Positions 34,696-42,989 of a stretch of DNA of 42,989 bases are shown one piece after another. Made by a program: the position numbers and the translations under genes. Each line of letters opens with the position of its first letter. Position 1 is the first letter of the stretch. The notes below the pieces were generated by a model. That model was not told the origin of the DNA. It ran no database searches and was given only the letters and a program-made list of their open reading frames with translations. Source of the DNA: Treponema sp. (GTDB lineage Bacteria > Spirochaetota > Spirochaetia > Treponematales > Rectinemataceae); NCBI GenBank assembly GCA_012516755.1, contig JAAYWE010000211.1:1-42989 (forward strand). Direction: 5' to 3'.

Positions 34696-35619
34696 ATGCC
34701 CATGAGAATGGATGATTTATTCGAGACTCTCAGGGAGTACCAAGAGCTGCTCAGCAATCGTGTAGAACTAGAAAAACAGCTGGAAGCCATGCCCAAGACT
34801 ATTGAGATCCAGAATCAAATGCTTTCCAGAGAAAAAAAATCCTTGGTGGATGCAAAAGAACAGTTTACTACGACAGAAGCAAATCTTAAGCAGCTCCGTC
34901 AGGCACTCGCCGAAGCAGAAATGAGGCGCGAAAATGCTGAAAGGCAGATGGACGGCATCCAGACTCAGCGAGAATATGATGCTGTAAACAAGGAAATCCG
35001 TGAAGCTTCAGAAAAAGAACAGGATCTTAGGCATCGAATCCAAGAAGAAGAACGCCGTTTTGCCGAGATCGATGATAGGTTGCATCGTATAGAGATCTCT
35101 GTTTCCGCTCTGGAATCCGAAATAGAGCAAAAACGAGCAGAGATAGACCAGAATAGTAAAGAGATTATCGAAGAGATTGAGAATCTTCGAACCAAGGAGA
35201 ATAGCCTGACTCAGGAACTTGAAGATGATTTGATGTTCAAGTTCGAGCGCATCATTCGAAGTAAATCAGGCATGGGCATTGTGCCGATCCATGGTGTTGT
35301 ATGCACTGGTTGCCACATGATTCTTCCCGCAAATTTTGTAAACGAGGTCCGTCAAGCTGATAAGATAGTTTTTTGCCCATATTGTTCGCGAATCCTATAT
35401 TATGAAGAGACGGAGATTGAAGGATCGATCGAAGAAATACTCACTGGTTCTCTTGTGGACTTGGGAGACGAAGATAGCGAAGATGCAGATGATGCTGAGT
35501 CGGAAGACGAATCCGAAGACACCTCGGATTCGTCTAAAAAAAGCTCTTCCAAAAAAAGAAAGAATCAGACTGAGCCGCTTATTGACAATGATTTTCTTAT
35601 CGATAATATGGAAGAATGA
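34696..35619 (+). CDS. Coiled-coil protein with C4 zinc ribbon (DUF164-type)
   Basis: Residues ~8-185 form a long Glu/Lys/Gln-rich antiparallel coiled coil containing QTQREYDAVNKEI, the hallmark of this family. A zinc ribbon follows with Cys 203, 206, 227 and 230 (VCTGCHMILP; VFCPYCSRILYY). The family is widespread and often placed near RNase P or nucleic-acid genes, with a suspected nucleic-acid role that is not proven. Unlike short homologues it has a C-terminal tail of ~65 residues: first very acidic (Glu/Asp/Ser), then a short Lys/Ser-rich patch. AGAGGTGA lies before ATG 34696. It lies directly upstream of rnpB, ten bases from its mature end. Confidence 0.86.
   Translation: MPMRMDDLFETLREYQELLSNRVELEKQLEAMPKTIEIQNQMLSREKKSLVDAKEQFTTTEANLKQLRQALAEAEMRRENAERQMDGIQTQREYDAVNKEIREASEKEQDLRHRIQEEERRFAEIDDRLHRIEISVSALESEIEQKRAEIDQNSKEIIEEIENLRTKENSLTQELEDDLMFKFERIIRSKSGMGIVPIHGVVCTGCHMILPANFVNEVRQADKIVFCPYCSRILYYEETEIEGSIEEILTGSLVDLGDEDSEDADDAESEDESEDTSDSSKKSSSKKRKNQTEPLIDNDFLIDNMEE
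35582..35609 (+). promoter_or_regulatory. Candidate rnpB promoter inside the zinc-ribbon gene
   Basis: A perfect TTGACA (35582-35587), a 16-base spacer and TAATAT (35604-35609) lie within the last codons of the upstream gene. The predicted start, near 35616, is ~14 bases before the mature RNA 5' end. Confidence 0.5.
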
Positions 35620-35629
35620 TTTTGTTTTA

Positions 35630-36034
35630 GGCGGGCTGGGTTGCCGCAGGTAATTCCTGAGGAAAGTCCGGGCTCGGAAGGGTTCGATGCCGGATAACAT
35701 CCGGGGCAGGAAGGATTTTCAATTCCGAATGCTCGGAACGCAAGTTCTCTCCTGTACAGAAAGTGCCACAGAGAATATACCGCTGCGCTAATACGCAGCA
35801 AGGGTGAAAAGGTGAGGTAAGAGCTCACCGCATTTCCGGTAACGGGAATGGCATGGCAAACCTCATCGCGAGCAAGGTCAAACAGCGATGGATGACCCGT
35901 CCAAGTCGCCATAAGCGACAAAATCGCGGGTAGACCGCTGGAATGCATCAGTAATGATGCATCGAGATAGATGGTAACCATGTTGAGAGCGCGAAAATCG
36001 CTCAGACATACAGAACCCGGCTTACAGGCCCGCC
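35630..36034 (+). ncRNA. rnpB: RNase P RNA, type A
   Basis: The catalytic RNA of RNase P, which matures tRNA 5' ends. Diagnostic blocks are GAGGAAAGTCCGGGCTC near the 5' end, ACAGAAA, GTAAGAGCTCACCG in the middle, GATAGATGGTAACC and ACAGAACCCGGCTTACA near the 3' end. The P1 helix pairs GGCGGGC (35630-35636) with GCCCGCC (36028-36034), which sets both ends at about 405 nucleotides. This is the usual size for a bacterial type A RNA. It has no ORF in it worth calling. Confidence 0.97.
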
Positions 36035-36049
36035 TTTTTTTGATATATT
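36021..36049 (+). promoter_or_regulatory. Candidate promoter in the rnpB 3' end for the TPR gene
   Basis: CTTACA (36021-36026, four of six, inside the conserved rnpB 3' segment), a 17-base spacer and TATATT (36044-36049). The downstream ATG is at 36057, the same distance from its -10 as in metG. No Shine-Dalgarno site exists, so the mRNA is predicted to be leaderless. Confidence 0.45.
36028..36041 (+). terminator. rnpB 3' end with T-run
   Basis: The 3' strand of P1 runs directly into seven T residues (36035-36041). The T-run suggests intrinsic termination using the terminal rnpB helix, although P1 pairs over a long distance and local hairpins may contribute instead. Confidence 0.55.
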
Positions 36050-36056
36050 ATTTTTA

Positions 36057-36998
36057 ATGCTGGATAGATTCTTTAGAGGAAAAGCTCATCACACAAAAAA
36101 GAAGAACCCTTGGCTTTTCATAGCGATAGCATTGATTGCTGTAGGTGTTTTCCTTGGTTTCTATTTTGCCATCAGAGGCAGAAGTGCTAAGAATAGCATA
36201 TCCCGATCCGCTTTGGCTAAAGTCTGGAATTCCGGAAATAATATAGAACAGACACTGTCCGAAGCACAGAAAGCTATAGAAAGCTATCCTTTCGACGAAT
36301 ATTATCTTAGTATTTGCGGTATAGCATATTATTATTCCGCTCTCAACGCTCAGGAAGAGGAAATTCGACAACAAGAGTTGGAAGAAGCGGTTATTGCTCT
36401 CAGAAAAGCCCTCGCCGTTGGACTTCCCTCAAGGATGAAGGGACAAGTCTATTATATACTGGCAAAAGCTTATTATCAGAAAGGTGAACCATGGTTCGAT
36501 CTTGCTGAACGTTATTTCTTGCTTGCAAAAGAAAGCGGAAGCAAAGAGAAAGACATTCCACAGTACTTAGCAATCGTATATGCTGGCAGAAAAGACTATA
36601 GTCGAGCTGTTTCCTGGTTTGAACTAGCTCTTGAGAATAACACTTCTGACGCTCTTTTATTGTCAGCTGCCATAAGTTACATGAATACAGACCAGATTGA
36701 GAAGGCAAGAGACTTGCTTTTGCGCCTGGAGAGCTCGGCATCCGATGCAAAAATCAGACTCAAAGCTACGCTCTTGCTGGCTCAGGACAACTTCAATTCC
36801 GGCGATATTCAATCCGCACAGGATAGATATCAGGGAGTACTAAAAGAAGATCCGGTCAATGTGGACGCATGGTATGGTCTCGGCCTCATATATGCAAAGT
36901 TGAACGACCAGCTTGGTGCTCGGGCAGCTTTCAGAAAGGTTGTTCAAATCGACCCCAATCATGCGGATGCAAGAAAGCGATTGGCCGAAAAATTATAG
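36057..36998 (+). CDS. Membrane-anchored TPR protein
   Basis: The 313-residue protein has a basic N-terminus ([10 protein letters not shown]), one membrane helix (about residues 23-41) and then periplasmic TPRs, for example [41 protein letters not shown] and [22 protein letters not shown] with the last TPR ending [14 protein letters not shown]. It is placed between rnpB and mreB, so a scaffolding role for the cell-wall elongation machine is plausible but is inference. No ribosome-binding site precedes ATG 36057. Confidence 0.82.
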   Translation: MLDRFFRGKAHHTKKKNPWLFIAIALIAVGVFLGFYFAIRGRSAKNSISRSALAKVWNSGNNIEQTLSEAQKAIESYPFDEYYLSICGIAYYYSALNAQEEEIRQQELEEAVIALRKALAVGLPSRMKGQVYYILAKAYYQKGEPWFDLAERYFLLAKESGSKEKDIPQYLAIVYAGRKDYSRAVSWFELALENNTSDALLLSAAISYMNTDQIEKARDLLLRLESSASDAKIRLKATLLLAQDNFNSGDIQSAQDRYQGVLKEDPVNVDAWYGLGLIYAKLNDQLGARAAFRKVVQIDPNHADARKRLAEKL

Positions 36999-37014
36999 GA
37001 AAAGGAGAAAGGAA

Positions 37015-38049
37015 GTGGGTATCCTTGACATGTTCAGCCCTGATATTGGCATCGATCTCGGGACATGCAATACACTGATCTATATGAATGGCAAAGGCAT
37101 TGTGCTCGACGAGCCATCTGTAGTGGCGGTGGAGAGGGGGACAAACCGTATTGTAGCAGTTGGTACCGAAGCCAAGAGCATGCTTTCGAGAACCCCGACT
37201 GATATTATAGCAAAGCGTCCGCTGCGGGATGGTGTAATTGCCGATCCAGATATGACTGAAAAAATGATCAAATATTTTATTCAGAGGGTATTTCCCAAGA
37301 ACCTTTTTTTCAAACCAAGGATAGTAGTTGGCGTTCCAACATGCATTACAAAGGTCGAAGAAAATGCGGTTATAGACTCCACTTATAAGGCCGGTGCCAG
37401 AATGGTGAAGGTAATAGCAGAATCGCTTGCTGCGGCAATTGGAGCAGGCATTCCCATAACAGAACCTGCTGGGCACATGATATGTGACATCGGTGGGGGC
37501 ACTACCGAAATTTCGGTTATATCATTAAAAGGCATGGTAGTGACAAATGCAATTCGAGTTGGTGGCGATGAATTCGACGAAGCTATCGCAAAACACATTC
37601 GAAATATACATAACCTGATAATAGGTGAGCAGACCGCCGAGAGGCTCAAAATAGAAATTGGAAATGCAAATCCAGAAAGAACAATAGAAAAAATCGAAAT
37701 AAAGGGCACAGATGCAATCACTGGGCTTCCTCGCCGTTTCGAAGTCGATTCCGTAGAAATACGCGAAGCGCTAATGGATTCAGTAAATCTTATAGTTGAG
37801 GAAATAAAGAAAACGCTAGGGAAAACCCCACCCGAACTGGCATCCGACATTGTGGAACGCGGTATTGTGCTTTCGGGAGGAGGAGCTCTTCTTAAAGGAC
37901 TGCCAAAATTGATAGCAAAGGAAACCGGTGTTCCCGTAATTCTTTCAGAGCACCCTCTTGAATGCGTTGCCATTGGCGCTGGAAAGTATTTTGAGATTAT
38001 GCAGAAGAATATCGGAAGCAGCAGTGTTTACGAGAGTCTAAATCTCTGA
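37015..38049 (+). CDS. mreB: Rod shape-determining actin MreB
   Basis: MreB filaments guide lateral wall synthesis. The product has 344 residues with [13 protein letters not shown] (phosphate 1), [12 protein letters not shown], the phosphate-2 loop [13 protein letters not shown], a GGDEFDEAI segment and [16 protein letters not shown] (adenosine motif). I chose GTG 37015 because AAGGAG lies at 37002-37007 and MreB proteins start close to [12 protein letters not shown]. Longer starts would overlap the TPR gene. It heads the mreBCD-pbp2-rodA cluster. Confidence 0.96.
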   Translation: MGILDMFSPDIGIDLGTCNTLIYMNGKGIVLDEPSVVAVERGTNRIVAVGTEAKSMLSRTPTDIIAKRPLRDGVIADPDMTEKMIKYFIQRVFPKNLFFKPRIVVGVPTCITKVEENAVIDSTYKAGARMVKVIAESLAAAIGAGIPITEPAGHMICDIGGGTTEISVISLKGMVVTNAIRVGGDEFDEAIAKHIRNIHNLIIGEQTAERLKIEIGNANPERTIEKIEIKGTDAITGLPRRFEVDSVEIREALMDSVNLIVEEIKKTLGKTPPELASDIVERGIVLSGGGALLKGLPKLIAKETGVPVILSEHPLECVAIGAGKYFEIMQKNIGSSSVYESLNL

Positions 38050-38065
38050 TACTGGCAGGTTGAGC

Positions 38066-38944
38066 ATGAAGACTGGCAGCCAAATCCATGGACCTGCTCG
38101 AGCGATGCACAAGAAAGCTGGAATTTGTCTGGTGCTGTCAATTATTGTTCTATTTATATCAACAAAGACAATAGTCAAAGTGCCTGGTTTTTTCAATGGT
38201 TATATAATTGGAGGAATTCAAAAGGGCTTATCTGCAATTGGCTCCTTCTTTACTGGAACCATAGGTGCAGTATCTGAGCTTCGAAACATTGAGAGAGACT
38301 ATGAAGCACTACTGGAGAAAGTCCAGGATTATGAGCTAAAGGTACGAGATTACACAGCACTGAGAGAAGAAAATCAACGCCTCAAAGAGCTCTTAGGGCT
38401 TAGCACATTGCCAGATGCAAAGAAAATTGCTGCTCATGTCATAGCTAGAGATCCTACCAATATGTATTCCTCACTGGTGATAGATAAGGGATATATAAAT
38501 GGTATAAGGAAATATATGCCAGTTGTGGCTTATCAGAATGGTGTTGAGGGTTTGGTTGGTAAAATAATCGAAGTAAAGGCCTCGACAAGTATACTCCAAC
38601 CTCTCTATGATCAGCGATTCTTCGCAGCTGCCAGACTTGCAAAAACGCGTGCCGAAGGAATGCTAAATGGCCAGGGATTTCGGGATGTCCCACTTAATCT
38701 GCTTTATGTCCCCAAGGCCGAGGCGGATCTCCTCAAACGAGGAGATATCGTTGTTACCAGCGGCTTGGATGAGATCTTCCCATCAGAGATCATTATAGGA
38801 CGAGTGGAGGATTGGCGACTCAATGAACTCTCCAGCTCATTAGTGATAAGTGTGCAACCGGCAATTGACCTCAGCAGGATAGAGTATGTGTTCGCAATAG
38901 ATATTGAACCTCTTTCCTCGCCTAAAAAAGAGGCAATTCAATGA
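38066..38944 (+). CDS. mreC: Rod shape-determining protein MreC
   Basis: MreC links MreB to the periplasmic wall synthases and activates PBP2-RodA. The 292 residues show one N-terminal membrane helix (AGICLVLSIIVLFIS), a coiled coil with LREENQRLKELLGL (about residues 90-110) and the two beta-barrel domains typical of the family (ARDPTNMYSSLVIDKG; GDIVVTSGLDEIFPSEIIIGRV). ATG 38066 follows AGGTTGAG. It overlaps mreD by four bases (ATGA). Confidence 0.93.
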   Translation: MKTGSQIHGPARAMHKKAGICLVLSIIVLFISTKTIVKVPGFFNGYIIGGIQKGLSAIGSFFTGTIGAVSELRNIERDYEALLEKVQDYELKVRDYTALREENQRLKELLGLSTLPDAKKIAAHVIARDPTNMYSSLVIDKGYINGIRKYMPVVAYQNGVEGLVGKIIEVKASTSILQPLYDQRFFAAARLAKTRAEGMLNGQGFRDVPLNLLYVPKAEADLLKRGDIVVTSGLDEIFPSEIIIGRVEDWRLNELSSSLVISVQPAIDLSRIEYVFAIDIEPLSSPKKEAIQ

Positions 38945-39450
38945 AAAGTATCTTTATTTCAAGCATTGTTGCGACACTTATGCTTTTCATACAATCAACA
39001 TGGTTGTCGCGCGGGATTATCATGGGCATTATTCCTGATCTGGCTCTTGGTGTGCTTCTCTTTTGCTCTTTTATCAACAGAGAAGGGCAGGGTATCATTG
39101 CTTCATTCTTGGTGGGGATTGCGGCGGATATTCTCAGCGCATCTCCGCTCGGATATTATGCCTTTCTATATACAAGCTGTGGCTACTTTGCAACGCTTAT
39201 AAGCTATGTTACAGAGAAGGACATTTTTATTGTTCCTTTCCTTCTTGGAGCGGGAGCGACGATTATAATGGCGTTATTATCTAAAGTAATCTATCTTCTG
39301 TTTTCGGCTGGCATTCATTATTATCATATTTTCAGTATGGAATTCGGTATTGAGCTGATGTTGAACGGATTATTTACAATACTGCTGTTCTTTCTACTTT
39401 CTTTTATTAGGCAGTTGTTCGAGCATAATCCCAAGAAAGCTATGCCGTGA
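38941..39450 (+). CDS. mreD: Rod shape-determining protein MreD
   Basis: A 169-residue integral membrane protein with about five helices, including MKSIFISSIVATLMLFIQST and IIPDLALGVLLFCSFI, then GIIASFLVGIAADILSASPLGYYAF, the recognisable MreD signature (GF..GL..D......G..A). It is identified by hydropathy, size and position between mreC and pbp2. It overlaps mreC by four bases. Confidence 0.92.
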   Translation: MKSIFISSIVATLMLFIQSTWLSRGIIMGIIPDLALGVLLFCSFINREGQGIIASFLVGIAADILSASPLGYYAFLYTSCGYFATLISYVTEKDIFIVPFLLGAGATIIMALLSKVIYLLFSAGIHYYHIFSMEFGIELMLNGLFTILLFFLLSFIRQLFEHNPKKAMP

Positions 39451-39478
39451 GCATTATCATCGCAAGAGGGCAGATATA

Positions 39479-41338
39479 ATGGCTATGCTTCCAAAAAAAA
39501 TCACACTTCGCATGCGCATTTTGAAGGCTCTACTGATATCGCTTCTATCTGTCTATTCAATAAATCTATTCTCTATGCAGATTTTGAGAAAAGAATTATT
39601 TGTAAGCGAAGCACAGCGTATCTCCATCCAATCAACAAGAATTCCTGCCCCCAGGGGCGAAATATATGATAGATCAGGACGAGATCTTCTTGCAGGTAAT
39701 AGAGAAGCCTATTCGGTATATATTACGCCTTCCGAATTACCTGATTCGAAAAAATCCGATGTTATTAAGAAACTCAGCCTGCTTTTGGGCATTCCTACAG
39801 AGGATATAGAGAGCAAGTTTCCTGATTTGAGCTTATATTCATATGGAAGAGTGGTGGTAGCCAAAAATGCAAGCCTGGAAGCCGTGACACAGATTGCAGC
39901 CAGAATCGATGAATTTCCAGGCGTTTCTTGGAGTTCTAAACCCCTTAGGAATTATGCTGATCTGAGATCGCTTTCTAATGTCATTGGTTATGTAGGAGCA
40001 ATCACTCGAGATGAATATAAACTGCTATATAATAAAGGCTATATATTAGAAGATCTTACCGGAAAAGCAGGCATAGAATTAGAGCATGAAGAACTTCTCA
40101 AAGGTAAGGATGGCTGGATATCTAAAGCCGTCGATGTTTATGGAAAAGATATTTCGAGCAATGCTGCAGAAATACAAGAACCGATTCCCGGTAAGCGATT
40201 GATTCTGAGCATAGACGGCAATATTCAAAGAATTGCAGAGGAAGCTCTTGGCTCTCGCGAGGGATCCATAATTGTACTTAAGCCATCGACAGGTGAAATT
40301 TTAGCAATGGTCACCTATCCTTATTATGATTCCAGAGTTTTCATGTCGGACAATATCGGAAAGGCATACATTGATCTTCTGAATGATCCAAAAAAACCTA
40401 TGCTCAATCGGGCCTATCAGTCATCCTATCCTGTGGCTTCGACATTCAAAACAGTCTTAACAGCCGGTATTCTCGAAGAAGGTTCAATTTCTCCAGATAA
40501 AAAAATCTATTGTAGCGGTGAGCTGATATATGGTGGTCGTTCATGGAGCTGCCATATTAAGAGGCCTGGGCATGGAGCTCTGGATCTTAAGAATGCCCTT
40601 GCACAATCATGTGATATCTATTTTTGGATTGCTGGTCGGGATTATCTAGGAATAGAGAATATTGTCAGTTATGCGCAAGATTTTGGCTATGGAAAGGCAA
40701 CCGGCATCGATTTGCCTGCGGAGAATGCTGGTCTTTTACCAACACCGACATGGAAAGAAGAAAAGTATAACGATACCTGGACACATGGCGATACCATGAA
40801 CCTCTCTATAGGACAAGGATATCTGTTAGCGTCTCCTCTTCAGCTCGCAAATATGATGGCCATGATCGTCAATGATGGAATCATTTATAAGCCTCATATT
40901 CTAAAAGAAGTTAGAGATCCGACTACAAGCGCTCTTATCGATGAAATACAGCCAGAAATCCTTCATCAGTCTTCAATTTCAGCCAAGACATTTGAAACTC
41001 TGAAATCTTATCTGCGCGATGTCATTGTCCATGGCACGGCTAGAGTGCCAATAAACACAAAAGTGGTTCAGGTTGCCGGAAAAACTGGAACAGCTGAAGT
41101 GGGTCTCAAGGATAGATGGCATTCATGGTTTGTATCTTATGGACCCTACGATGCGCCGGCTAAAGATCAGATAGTCGTGACCACCATGATAGAAGCCTCG
41201 AATCCTTGGGAATGGTGGGCTCCTTATGCTGCTAATGTAATCTATCAAGCAATATATGCTAATCAAAATGCCCATGACGCGGCGAAAGCTGTCGGGGTGC
41301 GTCTGGAGGGTTCTTCCTTGATAGGGAGAAGAGAATGA
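39479..41338 (+). CDS. mrdA: Penicillin-binding protein 2, elongasome transpeptidase
   Basis: PBP2 crosslinks new glycan made by RodA. The order is a cytoplasmic tail, a membrane helix (ILKALLISLLSVYSINLFSM), the pedestal region opening with PAPRGEIYDRSG, then the transpeptidase domain. The active-site motifs are STFK (nucleophile near Ser 320), SCD in LAQSCDIYFW in place of SxN (a substitution common in PBP2), and KTGTAE near 534. The 619 residues match the family. GAGGG precedes ATG 39479. It overlaps rodA by four bases. Confidence 0.95.
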   Translation: MAMLPKKITLRMRILKALLISLLSVYSINLFSMQILRKELFVSEAQRISIQSTRIPAPRGEIYDRSGRDLLAGNREAYSVYITPSELPDSKKSDVIKKLSLLLGIPTEDIESKFPDLSLYSYGRVVVAKNASLEAVTQIAARIDEFPGVSWSSKPLRNYADLRSLSNVIGYVGAITRDEYKLLYNKGYILEDLTGKAGIELEHEELLKGKDGWISKAVDVYGKDISSNAAEIQEPIPGKRLILSIDGNIQRIAEEALGSREGSIIVLKPSTGEILAMVTYPYYDSRVFMSDNIGKAYIDLLNDPKKPMLNRAYQSSYPVASTFKTVLTAGILEEGSISPDKKIYCSGELIYGGRSWSCHIKRPGHGALDLKNALAQSCDIYFWIAGRDYLGIENIVSYAQDFGYGKATGIDLPAENAGLLPTPTWKEEKYNDTWTHGDTMNLSIGQGYLLASPLQLANMMAMIVNDGIIYKPHILKEVRDPTTSALIDEIQPEILHQSSISAKTFETLKSYLRDVIVHGTARVPINTKVVQVAGKTGTAEVGLKDRWHSWFVSYGPYDAPAKDQIVVTTMIEASNPWEWWAPYAANVIYQAIYANQNAHDAAKAVGVRLEGSSLIGRRE

Positions 41339-42654
41339 AATTCCAGAATTTTAAAAGACTGTTTGGAGATATTGATTATTATCTACTTTTCTCATGCTTT
41401 TTGCTCTGCGCACTGGGAATAATAGCCATATATTCATCGGGGATCGATGCAGAAGGAGCCATTATTTCTAACGAATACCTAAAGCAAATCTTATGGTTTG
41501 GTATCGGAATCTTCTTACTAATTGCAGCAGCGCTTTTCGATTTTTCCAGATATAAGGATATTGTATGGGTATTCTTTGCTTTTGCAATATTGCTGCTTAT
41601 AATTACGCTGCTGGCAGGAAGAGTGGTCAATGGAGCCAGATCATGGCTTGGAATTGGCGGCATCGGCATTCAACCAGCCGAATTCACAAAAGTAGCAACA
41701 GTTTTGATGCTCGCACGCTACCTGGAATCCGCGGAATTTGATTCAAGCTTTAAAAAGCTCTTGATAACCGGCATTATTATGATTATCCCATTGGCCTTAA
41801 TTCTGGCGCAACCTGATTTCGGTTCCGCACTAGTATTTGTTCCTGCTGCTCTTGTAATGCTTACATTGGCGGATGTTGATTTTCGATATATTCTATTTGG
41901 AGTTTTATCGATATTTGGAGTTTTTCTATTTCTGAGTCTTCCATTGTATGCATCTAATCACCCCAACCCTGAAAATATCATCTACACTGCGATCACTCAT
42001 GAAAATGTACTGATTGCTATACTTATCTTTGTGCTTGTGATTTCGATCATTTCCGGAATCGGATGGCTTAAGTTCAAGAAGCGATACTATTACTGGTTCT
42101 CATATAGTATGGCCATTTTGGCCATTTCGATGATTGGAGCCGTTGCAGCTCATAGCATCTTAAAACCATATCAGATAATGAGGTTACTCGTATTTATCGA
42201 TCCTAGTATCGATCCAAAAGGCTCAGGATGGAACATTCTTCAGAGCATCACTGCTATTGGATCTGGAGGCTTTTTAGGGAAAGGGTTTTTACAGGGCACT
42301 CATAGTCATGCAAGATATATCCCACAGCAGAGCACAGATTTCATTTTTTCTATAATAGCTGAAGAATTTGGATTTATTGGTTGTCCTGTGCTCTTTATTC
42401 TATATGGAATTCTATTCTTTCGATGTGTTTTTCTCATAGAAACATGCAAGGATCGCTTTAGTCAATTCGTCATCGGAGGGCTGTTAGGCATATTTGCCTT
42501 TCATTTTATGATCAATATTGGAATGGCAATGGGAATAATGCCAGTAACTGGAATACCCTTGTATTTCGTGTCTTATGGTGGTTCGTCTCTCTGGACAGGC
42601 TTGATTTCTATTGGCATCCTAACCGGAATTTCTGCGCGCAGGTATTCCGCATGA
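41335..42654 (+). CDS. rodA: Peptidoglycan glycosyltransferase RodA (SEDS family)
   Basis: RodA polymerises lipid II together with PBP2. The 439-residue membrane protein has about ten helices and the SEDS signatures GARSWLGIGGIGIQPAEFTK, QPDFGSALVFVPAALVML with the catalytic Asp, the GKGFLQGTHSH loop, QQSTDFIFSIIAEEFGFIG and GIMPVTGIPLYFVSYGGSS. It is somewhat longer than typical RodA (about 370-400): the middle cytoplasmic or periplasmic section (NHPNPENIIYTAITHENVL plus an extra helix) is enlarged. Its TGA stop overlaps the next ATG. Confidence 0.95.
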   Translation: MKFQNFKRLFGDIDYYLLFSCFLLCALGIIAIYSSGIDAEGAIISNEYLKQILWFGIGIFLLIAAALFDFSRYKDIVWVFFAFAILLLIITLLAGRVVNGARSWLGIGGIGIQPAEFTKVATVLMLARYLESAEFDSSFKKLLITGIIMIIPLALILAQPDFGSALVFVPAALVMLTLADVDFRYILFGVLSIFGVFLFLSLPLYASNHPNPENIIYTAITHENVLIAILIFVLVISIISGIGWLKFKKRYYYWFSYSMAILAISMIGAVAAHSILKPYQIMRLLVFIDPSIDPKGSGWNILQSITAIGSGGFLGKGFLQGTHSHARYIPQQSTDFIFSIIAEEFGFIGCPVLFILYGILFFRCVFLIETCKDRFSQFVIGGLLGIFAFHFMINIGMAMGIMPVTGIPLYFVSYGGSSLWTGLISIGILTGISARRYSA

Positions 42655-42989
42655 ATATTGAGTTTATCGATCCTCTGAGAGATATCGGAGAAGGGCTTCT
42701 TAAAGTACAAAAACCAGCTCGCTATACTGGAGGAGAGTGCGATGCTTTTCCACCAATAGACCCTTTGGATTCACGACTGAGAATTGCCCTTTCTTTTCCA
42801 GATCTATATGAGATTGGAATGTCGAACAACGCTCTTAGAATTATCTATGCGATGCTCAATGAACGAAGGGATGCTCTCGTTTGTGAAAGAGTCTTTGCTC
42901 CTGCTCGGGATTTCGAACATTTGCTTATAGATAAACACATTCCTCTTTACACGCTTGAAAGCGGAATCCCACTTAAGGAAACAGATGTA
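42651..42989 (+). CDS. B12-binding-type radical SAM protein, N-terminal part (cut by window end)
   Basis: The frame is open to the last base (113 codons). The sequence matches the start of the TIGR03960-type radical SAM family: KVQKPARYTGGE, ALSFPDLYEIGMSN, ALRIIYAMLNER, ERVFAPARDFEHLL and PLYTLESGIPL. The radical SAM CxxxCxxC motif would lie further downstream and is not visible. Family members are large (over 500 residues) and of unclear substrate; in many bacteria they sit near ribosomal or Rne/Rng-type genes. It overlaps rodA by four bases, so is likely cotranscribed. Confidence 0.85.
   Translation, partial: MNIEFIDPLRDIGEGLLKVQKPARYTGGECDAFPPIDPLDSRLRIALSFPDLYEIGMSNNALRIIYAMLNERRDALVCERVFAPARDFEHLLIDKHIPLYTLESGIPLKETDV

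Noticed and set aside
35565-35981. 138-codon open frame on the minus strand
   Set aside because: It is antisense to RNase P RNA and the zinc-ribbon gene end; the RNA explains the region.
1-42989. CRISPR arrays, insertion sequences, phage genes, riboswitches
   Set aside because: No regularly spaced repeats, transposase motifs, flanking inverted repeats or known riboswitch signatures were found on reading.

Overview
This window reads as an ordinary chromosomal core segment of a spirochaete close to Treponema. The clues are the gene order infB-rbfA-truB-ribF-rpsO-pnp, the order dnaG-rpoD-zinc-ribbon gene-rnpB-TPR gene-mreBCD-pbp2-rodA, a roughly 900-residue GreA with a giant helical-repeat front half, and many lipoprotein or TPR envelope proteins. 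The resemblance to Treponema gene order is from memory, not from a search. I see no insertion sequence, phage, CRISPR array or resistance gene. Coding density is very high, with many 1- to 29-base gene overlaps.

Layout. 1-6711 (+): translation and RNA operon (infB, cut by the window start; rbfA, truB, ribF, rpsO, pnp). 6822-10973 (+): dut, two LptF/LptG-type permeases, tgt. 10986-14643 (-): long GreA and a TPR protein, with a good sigma-70 promoter and a palindrome over its -10. 14800-17929 (+): rpe, two exported proteins of unknown role, dtd, then a strong bidirectional terminator. 18020-21930 (-): pyruvate phosphate dikinase with an AT-hook-like tail, a lipoprotein, a DUF503/YlxP protein. 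21997-25544 (+): metG and a FemAB-type ligase. 25472-26875 (-): AMMECR1 and MEMO proteins, overlapping the FemAB gene tail to tail. 26995-29296 (+): small unknown protein, galactokinase-like protein, surE. 29390-29604: tRNA-Thr and tRNA-Tyr with terminator. 29668-36998 (+): Cys-cluster protein, mltG, dnaG, rpoD, zinc-ribbon protein, RNase P RNA, TPR protein. 37015-42989 (+): the rod-shape cluster mreB-mreC-mreD-pbp2-rodA and the beginning of a B12-binding-type radical SAM protein.

How it fits together: the window links translation start and ribosome maturation, RNA decay, tRNA modification and proofreading, and cell-wall elongation (MreBCD/PBP2/RodA, MltG, FemAB). It also holds envelope lipid transport and PPi-linked glycolysis (PPDK). 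No clear undescribed multi-gene system stands out. The most noteworthy signals are: (i) the AT-hook-like C-terminal tail on PPDK; (ii) several Shine-Dalgarno-less genes whose start codon lies only 8-17 bases after a recognisable -10 box, suggesting leaderless or very short-leader mRNAs, including one promoter apparently built into the 3' end of rnpB; (iii) a galactokinase homologue lacking both catalytic residues; (iv) a RibF lacking riboflavin-kinase motifs; (v) a MEMO/AMMECR1 pair without its usual radical SAM partner nearby.
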